A stretch of DNA of 64,000 bases from a virus. The position numbers and the translations under genes are program-made. A model generated the notes under the pieces. It was not told the origin of the DNA. It saw nothing but the letters and a program-made list of their open reading frames with translations, and searched no databases. Location: positions 62,001-126,000 of the IMG/VR virus record IMGVR_UViG_3300031251_000002. One strand, written 5' to 3'. Below are positions 7,709-16,267 of this stretch, piece after piece. Position 1 is the first letter of the stretch. Every line of letters starts with the position of its first letter.

Positions 7709-8091
7709 CCATTCTGGACGATATCGGTCCGTACAGAAGCTCCTCTCCTTCTGTTGTAGAGATCAAGATCGAGCGAGGGATTTTGTGCGTCATGCTGAGT
7801 GGTGAGGTCACGCTGGTCGAAGCTTCGACCGTTAAGAAGATGGTTGCACAAGCAACGGACTCTTCGCTCAAGCCGACTGGCGTCATTCTGGACTTGACCA
7901 AAGCGGGCCACATCTACAGCCCAGCGCTGGGCCGGTTACTGTACCTCCGCAGTCTTTCAGTTCCGGTAACCATTGTTGCTTCACCGGTTCATGTTGCGCT
8001 GCTAGAGAGCCTTGGTCTGACTGCGGTATTCAAGCTGTCTACCACTGTAACAGATGCGATTGCTTATCTGAGGAAACCAGATGCAGTTTGA
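7705..8091 (+). CDS. STAS-domain protein (anti-sigma-antagonist-like), degenerate phospho-site
   Basis: A 128-residue protein. Residues 18-118 fit the STAS fold: V-V-E-I-K-I-E-R-G-I-L ... S-G-E-V-T ... G-V-I-L-D-L-T (59-65) ... V-T-I-V-A-S, and H-V-A-L-L-E-S-L-G-L-T-A-V-F. In SpoIIAA/RsbV the loop after the D-L strand reads D-S-S-G-x-G with a phosphorylated Ser. Here it reads I-Y-S72-P73-A-L-G, so the usual phospho-Ser position is a Pro. STAS proteins of this type bind an anti-sigma kinase; the next gene overlaps by 11 bases and resembles one. The N-terminal 17 residues are extra. Domain call fairly sure; target unknown. Confidence 0.75.
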   Translation: MTILDDIGPYRSSSPSVVEIKIERGILCVMLSGEVTLVEASTVKKMVAQATDSSLKPTGVILDLTKAGHIYSPALGRLLYLRSLSVPVTIVASPVHVALLESLGLTAVFKLSTTVTDAIAYLRKPDAV

Positions 8092-8452
8092 TCGACACTC
8101 TGTTGAAGCGGATCTTTTCCACCTTGGCTGTGATCGAGTCCGGGCTTTCAGCATGTCAGCCGCGATAGCGGAGATTGTTCTGAACGCTGAGGAGCGCAAG
8201 CAGGGCTATGTAATCAGCTATCAGGCTGATGAGACCTACGTGCTGGTGGATGTCATGCACTACAACGCCCTCGCGCCGACGCTGGCGCAGACGCTGCGTA
8301 AGGTCAAGATATCGGCCCCTCGCGGGCGCGGTTACGCAATGGCGCGTTCTTTGGTCAAGGATCTACAGGTCATCGCTGACCGGCCAAAGGCGGGCTTTAC
8401 AGTGCGTTTGCTGGACGACAAGAAGCGCCCCGCTGACGGTGAAATTGTGTAG
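8081..8452 (+). CDS. RsbW/SpoIIAB-like (GHKL-type) protein, degenerate
   Basis: A 123-residue protein overlapping the STAS gene. It reads like a short anti-sigma-factor kinase. A-A-I-A-E31-I-V-L-N35-A corresponds to the N-box (E-x3-N-A). S-A-P-R-G82-R-G84-Y85-A-M-A-R-S-L-V-K-D-L-Q-V-I-A corresponds to the glycine box and the helix after it, and G-F-T-V-R-L-L to the last strand. The D-x-G-x-G box expected near residues 57-64 is absent (V-D-V-M-H-Y-N-A). It may bind nucleotide poorly or not at all, yet keep the protein-binding face. This is a by-eye fold match and could be wrong. Confidence 0.5.
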   Translation: MQFDRHSVEADLFHLGCDRVRAFSMSAAIAEIVLNAEERKQGYVISYQADETYVLVDVMHYNALAPTLAQTLRKVKISAPRGRGYAMARSLVKDLQVIADRPKAGFTVRLLDDKKRPADGEIV

Positions 8453-8456
8453 TACA

Positions 8457-8486
8457 CCTGAAAAACGGTTTCCTTAGTTTTTCAGG
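8457..8486 (+). terminator. Inverted repeat, possible weak terminator
   Basis: A 10-bp stem (CCTGAAAAAC with GTTTTTCAGG) and 10-base loop, five bases after the stop of the RsbW-like gene. No run of T follows immediately, so termination would be weak. It lies in a 120-base gap that contains no open frame and probably separates two units. Confidence 0.4.
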
Positions 8487-8572
8487 GACTTCGCTTTAGT
8501 AACGCCACATCTTGTGCATTCTTATCGTAGGGACACTGTAACCATCGTTTTGATTGATTAGGAGACATCTCC

Positions 8573-8851
8573 ATGTCAGGTCTTGCTTTCGATATTCAGG
8601 AAATCCCAGTTAAGCTAGATACCCTAGATGCTACTGACCCAGTAGATCGTAATCTTCAGGGTTGCCGCAGCCTATCGGCTGGAATCGCTTCCGTTCTACG
8701 GGCGATTGAGGCTCCGGGCACCGGCAAGTTCTTCCGTCCTACCCACATTGCTGCGGCCAATCAGGCTACGTACGAGACGTACGTTGGCAACGCAATGAGC
8801 GCGGTGACGGATCTTCTCACGGCTCTAGCGGCGATTGCAGTTCAGTCCTAA
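8573..8851 (+). CDS. Hypothetical small protein
   Basis: A 92-residue protein after a TTAGGAGACATC ribosome-binding site. It is mixed helical, Ala-rich at the C-terminus (S-A-V-T-D-L-L-T-A-L-A-A-I-A-V), with no recognised motif. It is the first gene after the 120-base gap at 8453-8572 and precedes the mucin-like secreted protein by six bases. It may be a minor virion protein. Confidence 0.55.
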   Translation: MSGLAFDIQEIPVKLDTLDATDPVDRNLQGCRSLSAGIASVLRAIEAPGTGKFFRPTHIAAANQATYETYVGNAMSAVTDLLTALAAIAVQS

Positions 8852-8857
8852 GCTATC

Positions 8858-9487
8858 TTGAACTTCAAGACAGCACTGGCGGTTCTGGTGGTGGGTCTGG
8901 CCTCTGCTTACGCGGAGGCCCAGACTGCCACGCCTACACCGTCTAAGACGCCAACGCCGACCAATACATTCACGGCGACGAACACTTTCACGCCGTCGAA
9001 TACACCGACCGTTACGGCTCGTAGGCCCATCTTCCCGTACACGCCTTCGATCACCCCGGTTCTCTCCGCTACGCCTACGCCAACTGTTACGAATACGGCA
9101 ACAGTGACGAATACACCAACCAAGACATTTACTCCGACTTTGACTTGGACGGCTCGTCCTCAGTTCCCGGCGCTGACCTTTACGAACACGCCGACAGCTT
9201 CCAAGACGCCAACGGTTACATTGACTGTCACACCGACAGCAACGTTTACGAAGACGTATACCCCGCTCCCGGTGTATACGCCAACCGTTCGTCAGCCACT
9301 CCCATCGTGGACCCCAAGCAGCACGGCTACCAACACCCGGACGTTCACGAACACACGGACGAGTACACCGACATTTACGCCGACCACGACCGCGACCCGG
9401 ACCGGGACGCCAACGAAGCGTCCGTCCCCGACGATCACTAAGACGGCAACCCCGACGAATACACCAACGAAGACCCCAACACCATAG
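8858..9487 (+). CDS. Secreted Thr/Pro-rich (mucin-like) protein
   Basis: A 209-residue protein starting with TTG. The N-terminus [21 protein letters not shown] is a clear signal peptide, probably cut after A-E-A. The remaining 185 residues are low-complexity Thr/Pro/Ser with short T-P, T-N-T and T-A-T repeats and no Cys. Such mucin-like stretches are usually extended and often O-glycosylated. The gene sits just before the head genes, overlapping the next GTG by one base. A secreted or periplasmic spacer, adhesin or decoy is possible. The TTG start has only a weak ribosome-binding site, but the signal peptide supports it. Confidence 0.7.
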   Translation: MNFKTALAVLVVGLASAYAEAQTATPTPSKTPTPTNTFTATNTFTPSNTPTVTARRPIFPYTPSITPVLSATPTPTVTNTATVTNTPTKTFTPTLTWTARPQFPALTFTNTPTASKTPTVTLTVTPTATFTKTYTPLPVYTPTVRQPLPSWTPSSTATNTRTFTNTRTSTPTFTPTTTATRTGTPTKRPSPTITKTATPTNTPTKTPTP

Positions 9488-9921
9488 TGTCAACTCTAAG
9501 TGTTCTACTCAATGCTGTCCTCCGAGCCTCTGCGACCCCTGCTCAGGAGCCGCCCATTTCGCTCCTCACCGAAGTGCGGCGGCTCCCATCTTTCTGGAAT
9601 CTGGCAGAGACTGAGGATGATGTACCAGCCTTTCGAGTTGTCTATCGTCTCCCGAGCGATCTCATGGGGTTCGGGTGCATGGATCTCTATCGGGGCAACC
9701 GGTATGAAGGCACTGTAGAAGCCTTCTCAATTTTGAAACTACAACGTGAATATGGATTCAATCAGCTTGAGGCCGAACGGTTTTGTGACTATGCGTGGAA
9801 CTTTCGCTGGGTGCTGCTTAACAGCAGCAACCGCCGGTACACGCAGGAGCTTTCGCTTCACCGGATCCTCGATGCTGTTGACCTCGGAACTAATGATCTC
9901 GTCATCGGAGAAGAAGGATAA
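9487..9921 (+). CDS. Hypothetical protein upstream of prohead protease
   Basis: A 144-residue protein with a GTG start overlapping the previous stop (TAGTG). It is globular, with aromatic-rich segments (R-F-C-D-Y-A-W-N-F-R-W-V) and an acidic end. No known family is recognised. It ends three bases before the protease ATG and its last codons carry the GAGAAGGA ribosome-binding site for it, so co-expression with head assembly genes is likely. A head-completion role is possible by position only. Confidence 0.55.
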   Translation: MSTLSVLLNAVLRASATPAQEPPISLLTEVRRLPSFWNLAETEDDVPAFRVVYRLPSDLMGFGCMDLYRGNRYEGTVEAFSILKLQREYGFNQLEAERFCDYAWNFRWVLLNSSNRRYTQELSLHRILDAVDLGTNDLVIGEEG

Positions 9922-9924
9922 TCT

Positions 9925-11889
9925 ATGAGCGTCCTCCGCGATACCGCGATCTTCTCTGGTTTCAAACTTACCGAAGGCGTTACTAACGCTACGACCGGGC
10001 GTAAGCCATTGGTTGTTGAAGGCGTTTTTCAACGTGCAGATGTTCTCAACGCTAATCACCGGGTTTACCCGAAGGCTCTTTGGGAGAAGGTTCTAACGAA
10101 CTCTTCGCTCAAGGAGGCTCTTAACAACCGCCGCATGTTCGGTGAAGTCGATCACCCAGCGGATTGGCGTATGGCGCTTGCTCGTACATCACATGTCATC
10201 ACTGACCTGAAGATGGACGAGAGTGGCAACATCATCGGTAAGGCAGAAATCCTCCCGACCCCGACTGGCCTTGTTCTAGAAGCGATTCTACGGGCTGGCT
10301 GTGAGGTTGGCATTTCTTCGCGTGGAACCGGCTCAACATCCTCGACCAACGAAGGTCATGAGGTTGTTGGTGAAGACTACCAGCTAGAGACCTTTGATTT
10401 CGTAGCAACACCCTCGACACCGGGGGCGTATCCGAAAATGGTTATGGAGACTATGGAACGCGCCCAAGCGATGGAAGCGCGGATCATGGATAGTTTATTT
10501 AAGTCTGTTACCCCTGCGAAGAAGGAGGAGGTTAATGAGATGAGTCTTGATGGCTACCGTGCCTTGGAGCGCGAAGCCTCAGAACTGATCCGGATCAAGG
10601 TCAAAGGCATTGATGCTGCGACCCGTACTCTCGTTCTCAATAAGATCGAAGAGACCATGGGCAAGGTGATCAAGGCTGGTGAGGCGGATAAGACCGTCGC
10701 CGTCCTGTCCGAGTCAATGCTGAAGTCGCTTGAGAAGAAGCGTTCCAAGCTATCGCCGGTTACGGAAGAGGATGTTCTACCACAGGAAACCAACGTTCCT
10801 GATTACTCTAGTGCGGCTGCGGACAAGCTAGAGGATGACGGTGACGATGATGCTGATGACAAGGAAGCCGACGACGAGAAGTCGTCCAAAGAGGAAAATC
10901 GCGCAATGAAAAAGTTCAATCGTCTCTTTACTGAAGACGATGACATGCCCGAGTTCCTTAAGAAGAAGGCTGACAAGGCTGACGGCAAAGACAGCGATGA
11001 CAAGGACGAGGCTGAAGAGGTGAGCAGCGCGGACTCCAATTCTCCGATGGAGGATGAGGAGACGGCGGGTGAAGTTACTTCTGACATCAACGCCGAGATC
11101 CCGAACGTTTCCGCTGAGTCGATTGACCGCCGCGTGTCCGCATTCCTTAGGGAAGAGATGCCAGACAACTTCAAGAAGGATGACGACAAGGACAGCGATG
11201 ACGACGACGACAAGGACGAAGACGCTGCTTCTGAGTATTCACCTGAGAAGCCTGTCAACTCATCGGATGACATCGTGACCGCTACCGAGTCGGATATCCG
11301 TGGCTTGATGAAGGTTCTTTCCAAGAACCCGGCCAAGCTGGAGTCCTTCATCCGTGGAACCATCAAGATGGTTAACGCGGAGCGCAAGGCTCGTCGCGTA
11401 TCGGAAGCCAAGGCCATCAAGTTTGGCAAGGTTGCCGAGGCCGTGATCAAACGCCACAAGAAGGCGTCCAAGGTCAACGAGGCCGCTGGTCCGCTAGCTG
11501 CCAAGTACAAGTTCGTTTGCGAGGCTGTGGCCGAGCTACAGCGTCGTTATTTCTCTCTCAAGAACAAGTTCCTCATCTCAGAGGCCCTGATCGAAGCGGG
11601 CGTTCCGAGCAAGGAGCGGGCGGAATGGGTTCAGACTCTCTCGACCCTGACCACACGCGAGCAGCTTGTCCGTGGTATTCAGAAGGTAAAAGCGCTCTAC
11701 ACCGAGGAGGACGAGAAGCCATCCGACGACAAGAAGGATGACGAGCAGTCTGACGAGAAGAGCGAGTCTACAAAACAGCCGAAACCGGGCGCAGAGAATC
11801 TCTCTGAGTCCAAAGACAAGCACGACATCTTCATTACCGAAGGTGCCGCAATTTTTGCAAACGCCCGCTCAAAGCGTGGCTTGCGCTAA
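9925..11889 (+). CDS. Prohead protease fused to scaffold (T4 gp21-like plus core)
   Basis: A 654-residue protein. Residues about 15-185 match the T4 gp21-type prohead protease: G-E-V-D-H77-P-A-D-W-R with the catalytic His, and G-I-S131-S132-R-G with the catalytic Ser, then Y-Q-L-E-T-F-D-F-V-A-T-P-S. In these phages the protease cleaves scaffold and capsid proteins during head maturation. The rest is very long, acidic and Lys-rich, with Asp runs and helical stretches, as in prohead core proteins such as gp22. T4 has separate genes; here both are in one frame. A strong in-frame internal start at 10540 may give scaffold alone. It is directly followed by the capsid gene. Confidence 0.9.
   Translation: MSVLRDTAIFSGFKLTEGVTNATTGRKPLVVEGVFQRADVLNANHRVYPKALWEKVLTNSSLKEALNNRRMFGEVDHPADWRMALARTSHVITDLKMDESGNIIGKAEILPTPTGLVLEAILRAGCEVGISSRGTGSTSSTNEGHEVVGEDYQLETFDFVATPSTPGAYPKMVMETMERAQAMEARIMDSLFKSVTPAKKEEVNEMSLDGYRALEREASELIRIKVKGIDAATRTLVLNKIEETMGKVIKAGEADKTVAVLSESMLKSLEKKRSKLSPVTEEDVLPQETNVPDYSSAAADKLEDDGDDDADDKEADDEKSSKEENRAMKKFNRLFTEDDDMPEFLKKKADKADGKDSDDKDEAEEVSSADSNSPMEDEETAGEVTSDINAEIPNVSAESIDRRVSAFLREEMPDNFKKDDDKDSDDDDDKDEDAASEYSPEKPVNSSDDIVTATESDIRGLMKVLSKNPAKLESFIRGTIKMVNAERKARRVSEAKAIKFGKVAEAVIKRHKKASKVNEAAGPLAAKYKFVCEAVAELQRRYFSLKNKFLISEALIEAGVPSKERAEWVQTLSTLTTREQLVRGIQKVKALYTEEDEKPSDDKKDDEQSDEKSESTKQPKPGAENLSESKDKHDIFITEGAAIFANARSKRGLR
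10522..10542 (+). promoter_or_regulatory. Strong internal ribosome-binding site and in-frame ATG (possible scaffold-only start)
   Basis: AAGGAGGAGG at 10522-10531 ends eight bases before an ATG at 10540-10542, which is codon 206 of the protease-scaffold frame. Initiation there would give a 449-residue scaffold lacking the protease. The purine run also encodes Lys-Lys-Glu-Glu, so it could be coincidental. Confidence 0.5.
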
Positions 11890-11904
11890 CCGGAGGAAGA
11901 TTCA

Positions 11905-13314
11905 ATGGCCGACCTTTTTGAATCAGTCCTAAGCAAAGGTAAGCACCTTGCCGAGAACGACTGGCGGGCTTACTTTGCTGCACAGGACGGCACCCTAGCT
12001 CTAGATGAGTCTAGCCGTGCGTTGACTGCCTATCTCCTAGAGGTAGAAAAGCAGTACATCAAGAATCTTGATGAGGACACGCGAATTGCCTCAATCGGAT
12101 CTTTCGAGAAGTACGTCTTCCCGATCATCCGTGCGGTATTCCCGAACCTCGTCGCAACCGAGCTAGTCTCGGTTCAGCCCATGCAGGGACCAACCTCGTT
12201 GGTGTTCTACATGGACTTCAAGGCTGGATCCAAGAAGGGTTCAGTCAACCTCGGTGACACGCTTATCTCGTCCCGTACGGGTCAGCAGGCGTCCACCAGC
12301 TACTCAGGCGAGCTAGTTGACGCTGAGCAGGCTTACACGGGCGACGGCGCGACGGTTACCTTCACGGGTGCCAACCTGTCGTACTTCCCGCTTCGTCCTC
12401 TGTCGATCACGGTCAGCACCCTCGTTGGCGCTGTCCTGAAGACGGCTGTTGACGATGGCAATGGCAACCTCGTTGGTGCTGGTTACACGACCGGCGCTGG
12501 CGAAAACACCATCAACTACTCCACTGGCGCAATCAACCTCAAGTTCTCGGTTGCTCCGGATTCCAACGCGATCACCGTTGCGTACAACTACGCTTCGGAA
12601 GCTTCACTACAGGTTCCGCAGATTGATGTCAGCATCACCTCGGTCCCGGTGACGGCTCGTCCGCGTAAGCTCCGTGCCCGTTGGTCAGTTGAAGCCGCTG
12701 CCCAGCTTCGCGCCGTTCACGGTGCGGACGTTGAGACAGAAGTAACAACGGCCATGGCCGAAGAGATCCGTTTCGACATCGACCGCGAGATCATCAACGA
12801 TCTCACCACGGTTGCTGCCGCTCCGGACAACTCGACCCACGATTTCTGGTTCTACACCGCCGCGCCGACCGGCATCTCGTTCTTTGAACACAAGATGACG
12901 ATCCTCGATACGTTCATCGCTCACTCCAACTACATCTTCAGCCAGACGCGCCGTGCAACTGGTAACTGGATCGTAGCTGGCGTCAACGTTTGCTCGATCA
13001 TCGAGTCGCTCCCAGTGTTCAAGGCGATCTCGGTAACCGGTTCGGGCGTTGTGTACATGGGCGACCTCATGGGCCGTTGGAGGGTCTACAAGGATCCTTA
13101 CATGGCTACCGACTCGTTCCTCGTTGGTCACCGTGGTGCGTCGTACATGGACACGGGCTACATCTACGCTCCGTGGATCCCGCTGTACACGACTCCTACC
13201 GTGTACCTCGATGACTTTGTTGGCCGTAAGGGTCTCCTGACTGAGTACGCGAAGAAGATCGTCAACGGTCTCTTCTACACTCAGGGCCACATCGTTCACG
13301 GTTCACACCCGTAA
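11905..13314 (+). CDS. Major capsid protein (T4 gp23-like, HK97 fold)
   Basis: A 469-residue protein after a CGGAGGAAG ribosome-binding site. The segment P-V-T-A-R-P-R-K-L-R-A-R-W-S-V-E-A-A-A-Q-L-R-A-V-H-G-A-D-V-E matches the T4 gp23 core, and the C-terminal part (V-Y-M-G-D-L ... W-R-V-Y-K-D-P-Y) also fits. It follows the protease and is followed by a strong terminator, as expected for the most expressed virion gene. Residues about 143-232 are a beta-domain that looks inserted; the same type of domain occurs in the baseplate protein at 53887. N-terminal processing by the protease is expected from the family but no site is assigned here. Confidence 0.92.
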   Translation: MADLFESVLSKGKHLAENDWRAYFAAQDGTLALDESSRALTAYLLEVEKQYIKNLDEDTRIASIGSFEKYVFPIIRAVFPNLVATELVSVQPMQGPTSLVFYMDFKAGSKKGSVNLGDTLISSRTGQQASTSYSGELVDAEQAYTGDGATVTFTGANLSYFPLRPLSITVSTLVGAVLKTAVDDGNGNLVGAGYTTGAGENTINYSTGAINLKFSVAPDSNAITVAYNYASEASLQVPQIDVSITSVPVTARPRKLRARWSVEAAAQLRAVHGADVETEVTTAMAEEIRFDIDREIINDLTTVAAAPDNSTHDFWFYTAAPTGISFFEHKMTILDTFIAHSNYIFSQTRRATGNWIVAGVNVCSIIESLPVFKAISVTGSGVVYMGDLMGRWRVYKDPYMATDSFLVGHRGASYMDTGYIYAPWIPLYTTPTVYLDDFVGRKGLLTEYAKKIVNGLFYTQGHIVHGSHP

Positions 13315-13339
13315 TAGTCTCTAGTTACTCGGTTCATCT

Positions 13340-13376
13340 GGGGCGGCGGTAGATAGTCCGCCGCCCCTTTTCTTTT
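13340..13376 (+). terminator. Strong Rho-independent terminator after the capsid gene
   Basis: A perfect 10-bp GC stem (GGGGCGGCGG with CCGCCGCCCC), 8-base loop, then TTTTCTTTT. It lies 26 bases after the capsid stop and just before the neck gene. Confidence 0.92.
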
Positions 13377-13386
13377 AGGGGGCGCT

Positions 13387-14130
13387 GTGCAGCTATCACG
13401 CGGACAGTTAAACGCCTATCTGTTGAGAAAGCTAGGTCAGCCCTTTTTCAAGGTTGAGCTAGACGAGGATCAACTCAACGACGCGGTAGTGGATGCCCTG
13501 CTGTGCTACAGCCGGTGGAAGCCGGTTCGTCTGTACCGTGCCTTTGCCGGTCAGAACGGCATTCTGAAGCTTGACTCAACTACGACACCAGCAGTTCCGG
13601 TCGGTGCCAACGGCATCCTTGACTGGAGCTTTGTTAACAATCTCGCGCAGGGGAACCCGAACATTGAGTCCCAGATGTTGTCTGGGACATTCGCGTACTA
13701 TGGCGTTCGGTCACCTCTGTACGACCTTCGCTTCCTAGAGTACCAGCGCGAGTGGATCCGCTTTGCGGGTAAGGCGCTGAACTCCTACCCGGACCTTGCC
13801 TTCCGTCTCAATGAAGAAACCGGTGTGCCAACGCTGTGGCTCTACTCGCCCGGTGCGGCCACGGACTTTGATGTGACGTTCTCGATGCAGCACACGCCCG
13901 ATCTCAAGAGCATCCCGGACTTCGATGAGCCACGGATCAAGGGTCTGGCTCTTGCGGCAGCGAAGAAGACTTTGGGTCAGATTCGTTCTAAGTACGACAA
14001 GATTCTTGTCGCCAATACGACCATGCAGCTTAATGGTCCTGCCCTTGTTACTGAAGGTGAGGAAGAGTGGAATGCTGAAGAGAGCCGCCTGATCAAGTCG
14101 GTTGCGGATCAGATTCCAATCTGGGTCTAA
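13387..14130 (+). CDS. Neck / head-completion protein
   Basis: A 247-residue protein starting at GTG with AGGGGG five bases upstream. Its place directly after the capsid gene and its pattern (D-E-D-Q-L-N-D-A-V-V-D-A-L-L-C-Y near residue 27; E-P-R-I-K-G-L-A-L-A-A-A-K-K-T-L-G-Q-I-R-S-K-Y near residue 180) resemble connector or neck proteins of large T4-like phages that join the portal vertex to the tail. The exact T4 counterpart (gp13 or gp14) cannot be decided by eye. Confidence 0.65.
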   Translation: MQLSRGQLNAYLLRKLGQPFFKVELDEDQLNDAVVDALLCYSRWKPVRLYRAFAGQNGILKLDSTTTPAVPVGANGILDWSFVNNLAQGNPNIESQMLSGTFAYYGVRSPLYDLRFLEYQREWIRFAGKALNSYPDLAFRLNEETGVPTLWLYSPGAATDFDVTFSMQHTPDLKSIPDFDEPRIKGLALAAAKKTLGQIRSKYDKILVANTTMQLNGPALVTEGEEEWNAEESRLIKSVADQIPIWV

Positions 14131-14131
14131 T

Positions 14132-16267
14132 ATGGCACGACTAGCAGTAGACATCCCTATCGGTTCGCTGGCAACCTACGTCTATCCGGGCGGATATGAC
14201 TCCACCAAGCTCGGCCTTGGCCCGCTCATGCGGCAGGACTCATCCGGGTTCGTTGGGCCGTATACGACAGTTGTTGGCCATCCGGTTGAGCAGACGACAA
14301 ACGTTCCGTCCTTCATGCCGTGGGCCATGCAGTGGTCCAGCACGATTGACTGGATCTTTCTTGCGGATCAGGCTGCGGCTGGAACGACCCGTCGAATCAA
14401 CTACTACACCTACAACCGGTCTACTGGTGTCCTGAACTGGGCTGGCTGCATCATCACTACTCCGCCTTCAGGAACCAACCACACGATCCGTGCGCTTCGT
14501 ATGACCTACGACCTCCATACGGTCGGAACGGTTGCTGTCACTGGAACTACAGTGACTGGGACTTCAACCAAGTTCTCAACGGATCGTGCGTGTGTCGGTA
14601 ACCGCATTGGCTTTGGCAGCACGGATCCTACGCAGATTGTTACTTGGTACGAAATCTCTGCCATCGGTAGCGACAGTTCGATCACCCTGACGACCTCGGC
14701 TGGGACCATCGGATCCGGCTCCACATACGTGATCGAGGATCTTCGCGCAGTTACCCTGAACACGGCTGCGACTACGACAAACGGCGGCATGTTCGTGACC
14801 AAGGGCCTACGGCCCGAGATTTTCATTCAGACGACTGGAACCACCGTTGCCGCCGCTACGACGGTTGATAATGCCCGCTTTACGTACTGGCTTGCGGATG
14901 CTTCTACTGTTACCAATATCACCGGATTCGGTCTGGCGTTGCCGCCTGTTGTGGACAAGCAGACACAGTATGCGTACGCGCTCGATACGGTCGCCAACCC
15001 CGTCTGCTTCAAGTACAACCTTCGCGCTGCCCTGTCCTTGACCGCCGGTAAGGACACAACGTCTCTTGTGTTCAAGACTGGCTCGGGTGGTGCGCTTTCT
15101 GGTACAGCGTCACAGGTTAACAATGCTCGCTATGCCTCGACCAACCATGGTCCGGGGAACGGTTTGAACTGTATCTACTTCACGACGACAACCAAGATTT
15201 ATCGAACCAACGATGTTTCGACGTTCTCAGCCGCCTCTACGACATGGGTGGCCGACTCGGCTTCGGAGATTCCGCCGGGTGGCGTGAATACGTTTGCCGC
15301 TTCGTCGCTGATGAACTGCATCGAGTATTCATCGTTGATTGACCGTTTCGTTATTGCGGTCAACGCGACAACAACTCCGTTTCGCTCCTACCTAACCCAG
15401 TACCGCACCGATGCTGGCCAGTTTGATCAGGCGTTCGGGCTTGATAACCGCCAGATCGACCAAACGACCGTTGACTCCACCACGACCCCGGTTCCTACAT
15501 TGACGGGTGGCCCGTATACGATTTGGGAGACGGCTGGACTGTGTTACTTGGCGGGCATCGGTACGACTGCAATCACCAACCGCCTGTACGTTGTTCCGTT
15601 GCTGGCGGACTGGGAGTACGCTTCGGTCTCTAACTGTCGCGTGGTCTTTCCGGCCATCTCGACGCCGAATGCCAACAAGTACGTTCGTGCGTACGCTTGC
15701 ACAGACGAGATCATTGGAACTGGAACCTCTGGACACAATTTGGGGTTGCCGACTGAAGCGTATCGGATGTACTACCGAACCTCAGGCATCTCTGACAACT
15801 CTGGCTCTTGGACGCTGCTTGGAGATTCACATGATCTGACAGGCGTTGCTGGGGCGTCACAGATTCAGTTGATGGCTGAGTTCCGCATGCTCGGACCCAT
15901 CATGATTCCGGCCCGTCTTCTTGTGGTCGGGGTTGTCTATGACGACCTGACGACAGATTCCCACTACCAGCCTTCTGCCACGCTTTCCTCTGCTTCGACC
16001 AAGAAGTTCGCATGGCGCTTCTCGACTGCGTTTGGAACCACGGTTCCAGCCTTGCGAGTTCGGTTGATAGATGCGGTCTCGGGTGGCGTGTACGTAGACG
16101 ATAACACGGGCGCTCCGACTGGAACCTTTGAGGCGTCTACGAACGGCGGCTCTACGTGGTCGGCGTGGACGAATGCCGACAAGGGCAACGATACGACGTA
16201 CCTCCGGTACACCCCGGCTTCGCTTGGGGACAACCTGACCATTCGTGCGTTGTTGACGCTGAACTAA
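14132..16267 (+). CDS. Large beta-rich surface protein
   Basis: A 711-residue protein. The ATG at 14132 is one base after the neck stop; earlier in-frame starts fall inside the neck gene. It is nearly all Thr/Ser/Gly/Ala/Val beta-strand alternation. The segment V-G-T-V-A-V-T-G-T-T-V-T-G-T-S-T-K-F-S-T-D resembles a small beta motif common in phage fibre and surface proteins. The C-terminal 110 residues look like a separate jelly-roll-like domain (G-G-S-T-W-S-A-W-T). No enzyme motif is seen. A head or neck fibre, or whisker, is possible; it begins the accessory surface region. Confidence 0.6.
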   Translation: MARLAVDIPIGSLATYVYPGGYDSTKLGLGPLMRQDSSGFVGPYTTVVGHPVEQTTNVPSFMPWAMQWSSTIDWIFLADQAAAGTTRRINYYTYNRSTGVLNWAGCIITTPPSGTNHTIRALRMTYDLHTVGTVAVTGTTVTGTSTKFSTDRACVGNRIGFGSTDPTQIVTWYEISAIGSDSSITLTTSAGTIGSGSTYVIEDLRAVTLNTAATTTNGGMFVTKGLRPEIFIQTTGTTVAAATTVDNARFTYWLADASTVTNITGFGLALPPVVDKQTQYAYALDTVANPVCFKYNLRAALSLTAGKDTTSLVFKTGSGGALSGTASQVNNARYASTNHGPGNGLNCIYFTTTTKIYRTNDVSTFSAASTTWVADSASEIPPGGVNTFAASSLMNCIEYSSLIDRFVIAVNATTTPFRSYLTQYRTDAGQFDQAFGLDNRQIDQTTVDSTTTPVPTLTGGPYTIWETAGLCYLAGIGTTAITNRLYVVPLLADWEYASVSNCRVVFPAISTPNANKYVRAYACTDEIIGTGTSGHNLGLPTEAYRMYYRTSGISDNSGSWTLLGDSHDLTGVAGASQIQLMAEFRMLGPIMIPARLLVVGVVYDDLTTDSHYQPSATLSSASTKKFAWRFSTAFGTTVPALRVRLIDAVSGGVYVDDNTGAPTGTFEASTNGGSTWSAWTNADKGNDTTYLRYTPASLGDNLTIRALLTLN

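Noticed and set aside
8825-9493. 222-residue open frame on the minus strand opposite the mucin-like gene
   Set aside because: Arg/Cys/Trp-rich nonsense composition produced by ACN/CCN repeats; the + strand frame has a signal peptide.
10803-11510. 235-residue minus-strand open frame opposite the scaffold
   Set aside because: Ser/Leu-rich shadow of Asp/Lys/Glu codons; no start signals.
16156-16266. Longer start for the 57-residue protein
   Set aside because: It would overlap the 711-residue gene by over 100 bases; the TAATG overlap at 16267 is the pattern used throughout.
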